A DNA stretch of 10,128 nt from Roseitalea sp964606055 (lineage in GTDB: Bacteria; Pseudomonadota; Alphaproteobacteria; Rhizobiales; Rhizobiaceae), in the NCBI GenBank assembly GCA_964606055.1, contig CAZSFA010000105.1, positions 1-10,128 on the forward strand. Direction: 5' to 3'. The notes under the pieces were generated by a model that ran no database searches, was not told the DNA's origin, and was given only the letters and a program-made list of their open reading frames with translations. The first letter of the stretch is position 1; every line of letters begins with the position of its first letter. Position numbers and translations under genes: made by a program. Positions 1 through 6,917 of this stretch are shown one piece after another.

Positions 1-678
1 GCGCCCTGGCAGGCGATCCGCCGCCGCAGCCGGGGCCTGCCGCCCTGGACGCCGGGCGAGCGGCTCGACGTACGCCCGTCGGATTTCCGCTACGTCCGCT
101 ATGCGCACAACACCGAATCGACGGCGATCTTCGCGGTGGACGCTTCAGGTTCAGCGGCGCTCGAACGGCTGGGCGAAGCCAAGGGCTGCGTCGAACTGCT
201 GCTCGCCGATTGCTATGTCCGGCGTGATCAGGTCGCGCTGATCGCATTTCGCGGCGATGGCGCGCAGGTGTTGCTCGAGCCGACGCGTTCGCTGGTGCGG
301 GCCAAACGGTCGCTGACCGCCCTGCCCGGCGGCGGACCCACACCGCTCGCCGATGGCATGCGTCAGGCGCTCGACGTCGCCGACCGCGTTCGCCGCCGCG
401 GCCAGTCGCCACTGATCGTCCTTCTGACCGACGGCAAGGGCAATGTCGCGCTCGACGGCACGCAGGACCGCGCCGCCGCACGTGCAGATGCCGAGGATGT
501 CGGCCGCCGGTGCGCCTTGCTTGCCACCCGCGCGGTGATCATCGACATCGCTCGGCGCCCGCGCGAGGCCGCCCGTTCGCTCGCGGCGACCATGCATGCA
601 GACTATGTGACGCTGCCGCGCGCCGACGCCAGAACCATGTCCGATGTGGTCTCCGGCTATCTTGAGGACAATCGGTGA
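1..678 (+). CDS. bchD: Magnesium chelatase subunit D, C-terminal part (5' end outside window)
   Basis: This is the 3' end of the gene for the D subunit of magnesium chelatase. Together with BchI (AAA+ ATPase) and BchH (porphyrin-binding subunit), BchD inserts Mg2+ into protoporphyrin IX, the first committed step of bacteriochlorophyll synthesis. The frame is open from base 1, so the gene continues upstream; 225 residues are visible. They hold the integrin-I/von Willebrand A domain that is the C-terminal third of BchD. The metal-site motif DASGS is at visible residues 47-51, the Thr of GGGPTPLADG is at 114, and LLTDGKGN with its Asp is at 144. Upstream is the basic, Pro-rich linker typical of the family. 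A GTG at 136 falls inside the metal-site strand and is not a start. The stop codon overlaps the GTG of bchO (GTGA, 675-678), so the two are probably translationally coupled. The AAA+-like N-terminal domain and the acidic Pro-rich linker lie outside the window. Confidence 0.95.
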   Translation, partial: APWQAIRRRSRGLPPWTPGERLDVRPSDFRYVRYAHNTESTAIFAVDASGSAALERLGEAKGCVELLLADCYVRRDQVALIAFRGDGAQVLLEPTRSLVRAKRSLTALPGGGPTPLADGMRQALDVADRVRRRGQSPLIVLLTDGKGNVALDGTQDRAAARADAEDVGRRCALLATRAVIIDIARRPREAARSLAATMHADYVTLPRADARTMSDVVSGYLEDNR

Positions 679-1583
679 CGGCGGCGGCGCCTGCGCGCTG
701 GCAGGAGATGGCCGGCCAATGGCCGAACGCCGGTCACAGCCGTTTCGTGCATGCCGCCGGCCTTGACTGGCATGTCCAAAGGATGGGCGATGCCGATGCG
801 CCCCGATGCCTGCTCGTGCACGGCACCGGCGCGTCGACACATTCATGGGCGAAGATGATGCCGATCCTCGCCACCCGGTTCGACACGATGGCGATCGACC
901 TGCCCGGCCACGGCTTCACCTCGGAGGGGCGCGGTCGCACGCTGACCTTGCCGGGCATGGCGGCGGCGTTGGCCGCGCTGCTGAAGGCGCAGAGTCTTCA
1001 GCCGTCCATCGTCGTTGGTCATTCGGCCGGTGCCGCCATTCTGATCGAAATGGTTTTGACCGGTGCCATCGCGCCCGGCGCGATCGTCAGCCTCAACGGC
1101 GCACTCGAACCCATTGAAAGCAATGCGATTTTCGCCCCGCTCGCCAAGGCGTTGTTCCTCAGCCCGCTGACCGCCCATGCCGTGGCCATGCAGGCGCGCT
1201 ATACGCCGATGACCCGCCGGCTGCTCGACCGCACCAACTCGGCCGTCGATCGCAAAGGCGTCGCGCAATACGAGGCGCTGGTCGCAACGCCGTCCCATGT
1301 CGCCGGCGCGCTCGGCATGATGGCCAACTGGGATCTCGACCCACTTCAGGAACGGCTCGGTGAACTGACGACGCCGCTGTTCCTGATCGCCAACGAGGAC
1401 GACCCGATGGTGCCCGCCGCCGTGTCCGAGCGCACCGCGCGGCGCGCCGGCTCGGCCACCGTGATGCTGGAGCCGACCGGCGGCCATCTGGCGCACGAAG
1501 CGGACCCGGCAAAATACGCCCGCATGATCGAGACCATCGCCGCCCGCACCGGCGCGCCGAAAGCCGAGGCCGAACATGCCTGA
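675..1583 (+). CDS. bchO: Putative magnesium chelatase accessory protein, alpha/beta hydrolase
   Basis: BchO is a conserved alpha/beta-hydrolase-fold protein that nearly always follows bchD in purple bacteria. Its precise substrate is not established, and it is usually described as a Mg-chelatase accessory protein. At 302 residues its length is normal. The fold's landmarks are all present: the oxyanion-hole stretch HGTGAS (49-54), the nucleophile elbow GHSAG (115-119, Ser117), a candidate acid in NEDDPMVP (Asp242 or Asp243) and the C-terminal His in GGHLAHE (His271). The triad therefore looks intact and the protein probably has hydrolytic activity; this is inference. The start is the GTG at 675, which overlaps the bchD stop by 4 bp. 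The protein begins with a short W-containing stretch (about residues 9-16), and I see no signal peptide. It is soluble and cytoplasmic as read. crtI follows after 57 bp on the same strand with no visible promoter between them. Confidence 0.93.
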   Translation: MTAAAPARWQEMAGQWPNAGHSRFVHAAGLDWHVQRMGDADAPRCLLVHGTGASTHSWAKMMPILATRFDTMAIDLPGHGFTSEGRGRTLTLPGMAAALAALLKAQSLQPSIVVGHSAGAAILIEMVLTGAIAPGAIVSLNGALEPIESNAIFAPLAKALFLSPLTAHAVAMQARYTPMTRRLLDRTNSAVDRKGVAQYEALVATPSHVAGALGMMANWDLDPLQERLGELTTPLFLIANEDDPMVPAAVSERTARRAGSATVMLEPTGGHLAHEADPAKYARMIETIAARTGAPKAEAEHA

Positions 1584-1653
1584 TCCGCTGAAAAGCCGCC
1601 CCGCACCACCCGACCCGACCTGTTCCCGCAGATTGCGCGGATGCGCACCATGA
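1576..1653 (+). other. 25-codon open frame bridging bchO and crtI (possible coupling ORF)
   Basis: An ATG at 1576, inside the last codons of bchO, opens a 25-codon Pro/Arg-rich frame starting MPDPLKSRPAPP. Its TGA (1651-1653) overlaps the second in-frame ATG of crtI (1650-1652) as ATGA. The frame therefore spans the whole bchO-crtI gap and overlaps both neighbours. It may simply be a chance open frame in GC-rich DNA. Its interest is that it could carry ribosomes from bchO to crtI, which has no good Shine-Dalgarno sequence of its own. I know no family for the peptide. Confidence 0.2.
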
Positions 1654-3191
1654 CGCTGCACCAGCCACCGCCGGACACAGCCGCAGTCCACGCCATCGCG
1701 ACCGAAACCCGGCCACACGCGGTTGTCATTGGCGCCGGTTTCGGCGGGCTTGCCGCCGCGGCCCGGCTGGGCGCGCGCGGCTACCGTGTGACCATCGTCG
1801 ACCGTCTTGAACAGATCGGCGGGCGCGCCAGCGTCTTCCGGCAGGACGGCTTCACCTTCGATGCCGGACCGACCATCGTCACCGCCCCGTTCGTCTTCGA
1901 GGCGCTTTGGGAACTCTATGGCGAGCGCATGGCCGACCATGTCACGCTCAAGCCGCTCGAACCCTACTACACACTGCGCTTCGATGACGGCCGCACCTTC
2001 CGCTGCTGGACCGACAAGGCGAAGATGCACGCCGAGATCGCCGCTTTCGCGCCCGATGACGTCGCCGGCTACGAAGCGTACCTCGAAGAAAGCCGCAAAT
2101 GCTACGAGACCGGCTTCGTGCGCATGATCGACAAGCCCTACCACTCGATCATCAAGATGGCGGCAGCCATGCCCGCGCTCATCGCGCGGCGCGCAGACCG
2201 GTCGGTGCACGGCCTGGTCTCCCGTTACATCGGCAACGAAAACGTCCGCCAGGCGCTGAGCTTCCATCCCCTGTTCATCGGCGGCAATCCGCTCAAGACC
2301 ACGGGCGTGATGAGCCTGATCTCCTATCTGGAGCGGCAGTACGGCGTGCACTACGCCATGGGCGGCACCGGCGCGCTGGCGAGGGCGCTCGGTGATCTGG
2401 TCACCCGTCACGGCGGCACGATCCGCCTTGGCACGGAGGTCGACGAGATCATCGTCCGCGACGGTGCGGCGCGCGGCGTCCGGCTCGCCGACGGCGAGGA
2501 AATCGGGGCCGACTGCGTGGTCTCGAACGCCGATACCGGATGGACTTACACGCGCCTGTTGCGCAACCACGGTCGCAGGCGGTGGACCAACCGCAAGATC
2601 AGCCGGATGAAGTATTCGATGAGCTTGGTCGTCTGGTACTTCGGCACCAATCGCCGCTACGACGATGTCGGCCACCACACCATCCTGATGGGGCCGCGCT
2701 ATCGCGAACTGCTCAGGGATATCTTCGACCGCAAGGTGCTGGCCGATGATTTCTCGCTCTACCTGCATCGGCCAACGGCGAGCGATCCGTCCATGGCGCC
2801 GGAGGGTTGCGACAGTTTCTACGTGCTCGCGCCGGTGCCCAACCTCGATGACAGCACCGACTGGGCGCAGATGGCCGAACCCTATCGGCAGCGCATCCAG
2901 GACCAGCTTGAAGCGACGACTCTGCCCGGACTTGGCGAGGCGATCGTCACATCGCGGATCATGACGCCGCTCGACTTCCGCGATCGCCTGCTTTCGGTCA
3001 GGGGCGCGGCGTTCGGCATGCAGCCGACCATCTTCCAACTGGCCTGGTTCCGACCGCACAACATCTCCGAGGAGGTGCGCGACCTCTACATGGTCGGCGC
3101 GGGCACCCATCCCGGCGCGGGCCTGCCGGGCGTCGTGTCCTCGGCCGCCATTCTCGACAAGCTGGTACCCCATGGCAGCCTGGTCTCGTAG
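1641..3191 (+). CDS. crtI: Phytoene desaturase (CrtI type)
   Basis: CrtI is the FAD-dependent desaturase that converts phytoene, by successive dehydrogenations, to neurosporene or lycopene; the number of steps cannot be read from sequence by eye. The 516-residue length is normal. The N-terminal dinucleotide-binding fold VVIGAGFGGLAAA lies at 28-40, followed by an acidic strand end (IVDR) and the GGRASVF turn. The C-terminal CrtI signature YMVGAGTHPGAGLPGVVSSA is at 483-502. The protein is expected at the cytoplasmic membrane surface. There are two possible starts, ATG 1641 and ATG 1650. No start codon lies in frame between the bchO stop and 1641, and neither ATG has a convincing ribosome-binding site. 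I list the longer form, though 1650 is favoured if the bridging ORF at 1576-1653 is translated. There is no PpsR-type site in the 57-bp gap, so expression probably depends on readthrough from bchD-bchO. The 3' end overlaps crtB by 20 bp. Confidence 0.96.
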   Translation: MRTMTLHQPPPDTAAVHAIATETRPHAVVIGAGFGGLAAAARLGARGYRVTIVDRLEQIGGRASVFRQDGFTFDAGPTIVTAPFVFEALWELYGERMADHVTLKPLEPYYTLRFDDGRTFRCWTDKAKMHAEIAAFAPDDVAGYEAYLEESRKCYETGFVRMIDKPYHSIIKMAAAMPALIARRADRSVHGLVSRYIGNENVRQALSFHPLFIGGNPLKTTGVMSLISYLERQYGVHYAMGGTGALARALGDLVTRHGGTIRLGTEVDEIIVRDGAARGVRLADGEEIGADCVVSNADTGWTYTRLLRNHGRRRWTNRKISRMKYSMSLVVWYFGTNRRYDDVGHHTILMGPRYRELLRDIFDRKVLADDFSLYLHRPTASDPSMAPEGCDSFYVLAPVPNLDDSTDWAQMAEPYRQRIQDQLEATTLPGLGEAIVTSRIMTPLDFRDRLLSVRGAAFGMQPTIFQLAWFRPHNISEEVRDLYMVGAGTHPGAGLPGVVSSAAILDKLVPHGSLVS

Positions 3192-4221
3192 CGCCGCGCC
3201 CCTTCTGAGCGCGCACGACCGGCGGCTGTGCCATCAGTCGATCCGCGCAGGATCGAAGTCGTTCTACGCCGCCTCCAGCCTGTTGCCGCGCGACATCCGC
3301 ACCGCGGCGCGCGCGCTCTATGCCTTCTGTCGCTCGTCGGATGATCTGGTCGACGACGCCGGAAATGACGGCACCGCCTCCGCACGCCTGAAAGCGCGGC
3401 TCGACCTCATCTACGACCGCAGGCCGATCGATCTGGTCTGCGACCGTGCCTTTGCCGCCGTCGTGCATGGCCATGCCATTCCCAAGACCGTGCCGTTGGC
3501 GCTGATCGAGGGTTATGAATGGGACGAGGCCGGGCGAACCTATCCCACGCTCGACGCGCTGACCCGGTATGCGGCGCGGGTCGCCGCGACCGTCGGCGTG
3601 ATGATGACGCTGGTCATGGGCAGCCGCGATCGCGCCGTTCTGGCGCGGGCGAGTGATCTGGGCCTTGCCATGCAGTTGACCAACATCGCCCGCGATGTCG
3701 GCGAGGACGCGCGGCGTGGCCGCGTCTATCTGCCGCTCGAATGGCTCGACGAAGCCGGCATCGATGCCGACGCCTTCCTTGCAAGACCACGGTTTTCGCC
3801 GGAACTGGGAGCGCTGGTCGACCGGCTGCTCAATGCCGCCGACAGCCTTTACGACCGGGCGCTGACCGGCATTGCCGGCCTGCCACTCGACTGCCGGCCG
3901 GCCATTCGCGGCGCCGCGCTGATCTATCAGGAGATCGGCCGCGAGATCCGCCGCAACGGGTGCAACAGCATCGATGCGCGCGCCTTCACCAGCGGCAGGC
4001 GCAAGGGCGAACTGATCGCCATCGCTACGCTGACACCCTTCCCGCTGCGCCCGCCCATGGGCGATCCCGCCCATCCTTCGGTTGCCTTCCTGGTCGATGC
4101 GGCAGCGGCTCCGGGCCCGACAACGCCGCGCACGATCGATGCAAAGCTCGGCCGGATGCTGGAGATCATGGCCGAAGCCGGCCAGCGCCGCTCGCAAATG
4201 GCAACGCGCCAGCGCGGTTAG
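3172..4221 (+). CDS. crtB: Phytoene synthase
   Basis: CrtB condenses two geranylgeranyl diphosphates head to head to give phytoene, the entry step of C40 carotenoid synthesis. It belongs to the trans-isoprenyl diphosphate synthase fold (squalene/phytoene synthases). Both Mg-diphosphate-binding Asp motifs are visible: DDLVDD at 57-62 and NIARDVGED at 171-179, the latter followed by the RRGRVYLP stretch of the phytoene synthase signature. The substrate-recognition segment SKSFYAASSLLP is at 28-39. The length of 349 residues is normal, with the last 70 or so residues Pro/Ala-rich and poorly conserved, as is usual. The ATG at 3172 lies inside the end of crtI (20-bp overlap, different frame), which points to a shared transcript and translational coupling. 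A small membrane-protein ORF begins 2 bp after the stop. Confidence 0.96.
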   Translation: MAAWSRSAAPLLSAHDRRLCHQSIRAGSKSFYAASSLLPRDIRTAARALYAFCRSSDDLVDDAGNDGTASARLKARLDLIYDRRPIDLVCDRAFAAVVHGHAIPKTVPLALIEGYEWDEAGRTYPTLDALTRYAARVAATVGVMMTLVMGSRDRAVLARASDLGLAMQLTNIARDVGEDARRGRVYLPLEWLDEAGIDADAFLARPRFSPELGALVDRLLNAADSLYDRALTGIAGLPLDCRPAIRGAALIYQEIGREIRRNGCNSIDARAFTSGRRKGELIAIATLTPFPLRPPMGDPAHPSVAFLVDAAAAPGPTTPRTIDAKLGRMLEIMAEAGQRRSQMATRQRG

Positions 4222-4223
4222 CC

Positions 4224-4382
4224 ATGCAGGATTTCGGCATCATCGAAGTGGTTCTGGGCGCGGTCGGCTGTGCGATCTTCCATGTCTGGCGGATGCGCCT
4301 GCTCAAGCGCGAAGTCGTCGCGCGCAAAGCCCGGCAGGCCGCCGAGGCTGAAGCGGAAAGGTGCGCCGCTCAGCCCGCATAG
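4224..4382 (+). CDS. Small single-span membrane protein of unknown function (52 aa)
   Basis: I do not recognise this protein's family. The ATG at 4224 lies 2 bp after the crtB stop, and the frame closes with TAG at 4382, giving 52 residues. Residues 6-22 (IIEVVLGAVGCAIFHVW) form one hydrophobic segment. A strongly basic stretch follows (about 23-37, with several Arg and Lys), then an Ala/Glu-rich helical tail (about 39-46). This is the pattern of a single-pass inner-membrane protein with its C-terminus in the cytoplasm, by the positive-inside rule. No ribosome-binding site of its own is obvious, and the 2-bp gap suggests coupling to crtB. In Rhodobacter the gene downstream of crtB is tspO (crtK), which also encodes a membrane protein, but this one is far too short to be TspO. 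Its 3' end overlaps the 3' end of the convergent crtC by 13 bp. It could be a chance frame, but the hydrophobic-then-basic layout argues for a real gene. Confidence 0.6.
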   Translation: MQDFGIIEVVLGAVGCAIFHVWRMRLLKREVVARKARQAAEAEAERCAAQPA

Positions 4383-5263
4383 TGCGCCCGGCGCGGCATG
4401 CGAAACGGCAGCATCGCCTTGACGACCGGGTTGGCAAAGCGCGTGCCCGACAGGCTCTCGTGCATTAGCCGCACGTCCTGTCCGAAGAGCCTGGTGTCGA
4501 CGATCGAGCGCATGTAGAACGGCCCGTCCTCCAGCGTTCTCGCGATCACCGGCGTTGTGCCCGGATCGGCGTGCGCGCCACGCCCCACGCCCCAGAAGCC
4601 GGGCTTGAGCGCCGAATAGGGCGGTTCTTCGTGCTCGGTGATCGTCCCGCCCCTGTCGAACCGCAGCACGAGAAACACCTGCTCGTCGGTGCACAGATCC
4701 GCATCGTACAAGACGACCGATTCGCCATCCGCCAGCGCCCCGCGCGCCCAGTCCCAGCGGCGGAAGCTGGCCTCAAGTGGTCTGAGGCCCCAATTGGTGT
4801 CGTGATAGCCGTGGCCGTGCCAGCCCGGCATGTCGCCCTTGGTGAATGCAAGTTCGATGTTGGCGGACGGCGCCGCCGGCCACCAGCGCTGATTGCCTTG
4901 CGTATCGATGTCGAAGGCGCGGTCGGTGATCGCATGCGGCGTCAACGTGATCCGCCCGGCCATGCGGCGCGGCAGGAACTGGTGCGGCGGCCGGGGCACC
5001 GCGATCTCGTCGAAGTCGATGACCAGCCGGTCTCCGTGCCATTGCAGCGAACTGGGGCCGACGCGGAAATGGGTCGCGCCGCGATCGAGCGCCCCGCGCC
5101 CGCGTTCGGTCATCGTCCAGCGATGGGCGTGCGGCGCATAAAGTGCGACGTTGATCGCCACGTGGTCTTCGGGGTCCGTCCGTCCGCGCCAGGCGTAGTA
5201 TGGCGAGAACACCGAACCGACAAATGCGATCACCGAGACGCCATAGCGCCCGCAATCGCTCAA
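4370..5263 (-). CDS. crtC: Acyclic carotenoid 1,2-hydratase (hydroxyneurosporene synthase)
   Basis: CrtC adds water across the terminal 1,2 double bond of neurosporene or lycopene, producing the 1-hydroxy end group that CrtD and CrtF then use. Family landmarks read on the - strand include VIAFVGSVFSPYYAWRGR (11-28), the RWWPAAPSA stretch (126-134) and the signature HGYHDTNWG (151-159). The start is uncertain. A TTG at 5263-5261 overlaps the crtD stop as TTGA and gives 297 residues. A GTG at 5233-5231 gives 287 residues, close to the roughly 280-residue Rhodobacter proteins as I recall them. Further upstream the frame encodes the conserved FDAQVPAGGYLWWYIDGLSD stretch, but it has no ATG, GTG or TTG until deep inside crtD. 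I list the TTG form because of the 4-bp overlap. The gene lies downstream of crtD in one unit and converges on crtB and the 52-residue ORF. Confidence 0.92.
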   Translation of the reverse strand: MSDCGRYGVSVIAFVGSVFSPYYAWRGRTDPEDHVAINVALYAPHAHRWTMTERGRGALDRGATHFRVGPSSLQWHGDRLVIDFDEIAVPRPPHQFLPRRMAGRITLTPHAITDRAFDIDTQGNQRWWPAAPSANIELAFTKGDMPGWHGHGYHDTNWGLRPLEASFRRWDWARGALADGESVVLYDADLCTDEQVFLVLRFDRGGTITEHEEPPYSALKPGFWGVGRGAHADPGTTPVIARTLEDGPFYMRSIVDTRLFGQDVRLMHESLSGTRFANPVVKAMLPFRMPRRAHYAG

Positions 5264-6817
5264 CCCGTCGATGTACCACCAAAGATAGCCGCCCGCGGGG
5301 ACCTGCGCATCAAAGCGCGGTCCGTCAGAAACCGCTCCGCCGCCAGCAACCCGGAAAGCGTCGCCATCGGCACGCCCGGCCCCGGATGCACGCTGCCGCC
5401 CGCCAGATAAAGGCCCGGCAGTTTCGTCGCCGCGCCCGGTCGCCTGAACGACGCCATCCACCCGTGCGATGCCGGCCCGTAGAGCGCCCCGCCGCTGCCC
5501 GGAAACAGCGCGTTGAACCCGTCCGGCGTCGTTGCCGTCACCTGCATCGAAGTCCGATCCAGCGTCAGCCCGCATCGGGCCATCTGCCTGCATGTTCGCG
5601 TCAGCCATTGCTCCACCTCATCGGGGCCGTAAGTGTGCTGGTCGCCATTGGCGGGCGCGTTGACCAGCATCAGAACGCGCTCGCGGCCGGCGCGCCGCGC
5701 CGCCTCATTCAGGGTGCAGTCGGATGCGCGATCCTGCGCGCATACATAGACGGTCGGTGCATCGGTGACCGAGCGCCGCTTGAAGATCGCGGCGAACTCG
5801 TCGGCATAATCATCGCCGAAGAACACCGTATGGTGTGCCAGCGGGAAGTCGGGTGTGGCGATCAGGCCCGTGAACGCCATCGCCGACAGCGAGCGCGCGC
5901 GCGGTTTGACCGCGCCGATGCCGAGGTGCTGCCGGCCAAGGCCAAGCTGGCCGCCCGCAAGCGCCGACACGTCGCCATTGTGGATGATCGCCGTCGCCGA
6001 CATCGTTTGGCCATCGGCCATGCGTATGCCGGTCGCGCGCTGCCCGTCGGTCAGGATTTCGGCAACCTGGGCGCCGAAGCGGTATCGGACGCCAAGCCGC
6101 TCGCCGATCCGCATCAGGCCCCTGGCAAGCCCGTGCATGCCGCCGTCGACCATCCACACCCCGTCCTGCTCGACATGGGCGACGAGCATCAACGTCGCCG
6201 GCGTCGCAAAGGGCGACGAGCCCACATAGGTCGCATAACGGGCAAACAACTGCCGCAGCCGAGGGTCGGGGAAGTATCCGCCAAGCGCCGACCACAACGC
6301 CGCGAACGGCCGCAGCATCAGATGCCGGCGGATCGATAGCGGGCCGAGGCGCCACAGCAACCGCGCCATGGTCGGCCGCTGGCCCGCGATGAACGGCTCC
6401 TTGAGTGTGTCGAAGATGGCGCGCGAATCGGCGCAGAACCGGAGGTAGCCATCGGCATTGGCCGCATCCGAAAACGCCGCGATCGCGCACGCCGACTGTT
6501 CGACATCGGCATGGAGATCAAGCCGCGATCCGTCCGACCAGGCATGACGGGCAAGAAGATCCGCCCGCGTCAGCGACACCGCATCTTCCAGCGCGATGCC
6601 GTGATCGGCAAGCAGCCGGTCGAACACCCATTTCATCGTGAACACCGTCGGCCCGCCGTCGATGGCCGCATCGCCGACCCGCACATGGCGCGCCTTGCCG
6701 CCCGGCGCGGCCTGCCTGTCCAGCACCAGCACATCATGGCCATGACCCGCCAACCGGATCGCCGCCGCCAGCCCGCCAAACCCGGCGCCGATGACGACGA
6801 TGCGATCGGTCTCAAGC
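5260..6817 (-). CDS. crtD: Hydroxyneurosporene/methoxyneurosporene 3,4-dehydrogenase (5' end in assembly gap)
   Basis: CrtD is a CrtI-related FAD enzyme that introduces the 3,4 double bond into 1-hydroxylated (or 1-methoxy) acyclic carotenoids. 518 residues are visible. The dinucleotide-binding motif VVIGAGFGGLAAAIRL starts seven residues from the gap edge, followed by LVLDRQAAPGGKA. The C-terminal signature YLAGGSVHPGPGVPMATLSG is close to that of CrtI but has SVHPGPGVPM in place of THPGAGLPGV, which separates it from the desaturase at 1641-3191. The first base before CTT GAG ACC is the G of an incomplete NNG codon at the gap border, so an ATG or GTG directly there is likely and almost nothing of the protein need be missing. 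The length beyond the gap cannot be judged. The stop TGA (5262-5260) overlaps the candidate TTG of crtC. The gene is divergent from crtE, and any promoter lies in the N run. Confidence 0.95.
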
Positions 6818-6917
6818 NNNNNNNNNNNNNNNNNNNNNNNNNNNNNNNNNNNNNNNNNNNNNNNNNNNNNNNNNNNNNNNNNNNNNNNNNNNNNNNNNNN
6901 NNNNNNNNNNNNNNNNN
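6818..6917. other. Assembly gap of 100 N over the crtD/crtE divergent promoter
   Basis: Exactly 100 N, the conventional placeholder for a gap of unknown size, so the true distance is unknown. The left side ends within the first codons of crtD (- strand). The right side starts within the first codons of crtE (+ strand). The missing DNA therefore should hold both start codons, both ribosome-binding sites and the divergent promoter region, which in Rhodobacter carries PpsR/CrtJ operators. Nothing can be read from it here. Confidence 0.97.

Noticed and set aside
136..678. GTG 136 as the start of a separate 180-residue gene
   Set aside because: The frame is open to base 1 and encodes the upstream BchD linker; the GTG falls in the strand carrying the metal-site motif.
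1584..1640. Promoter or PpsR site between bchO and crtI
   Set aside because: The one TGT (1621) has no ACA at the right distance, and no -35/-10 pair is visible.
843..3173. 776-codon open frame on the - strand opposite bchO and crtI
   Set aside because: Its composition is low-complexity His/Arg/Gly/Asp-rich, typical of an antisense shadow in GC-rich DNA, and it lies opposite two well-recognised genes.
3741..4382. 213-codon + frame inside crtB
   Set aside because: The part before 4224 is an out-of-frame shadow of crtB; only the last 52 codons, starting at ATG 4224, look like a protein.
5200..6339. 379-codon open frame on the + strand opposite crtC and crtD
   Set aside because: It is an Arg/His/Pro-rich shadow with no recognisable domain; the - strand carries clear CrtC and CrtD motifs.
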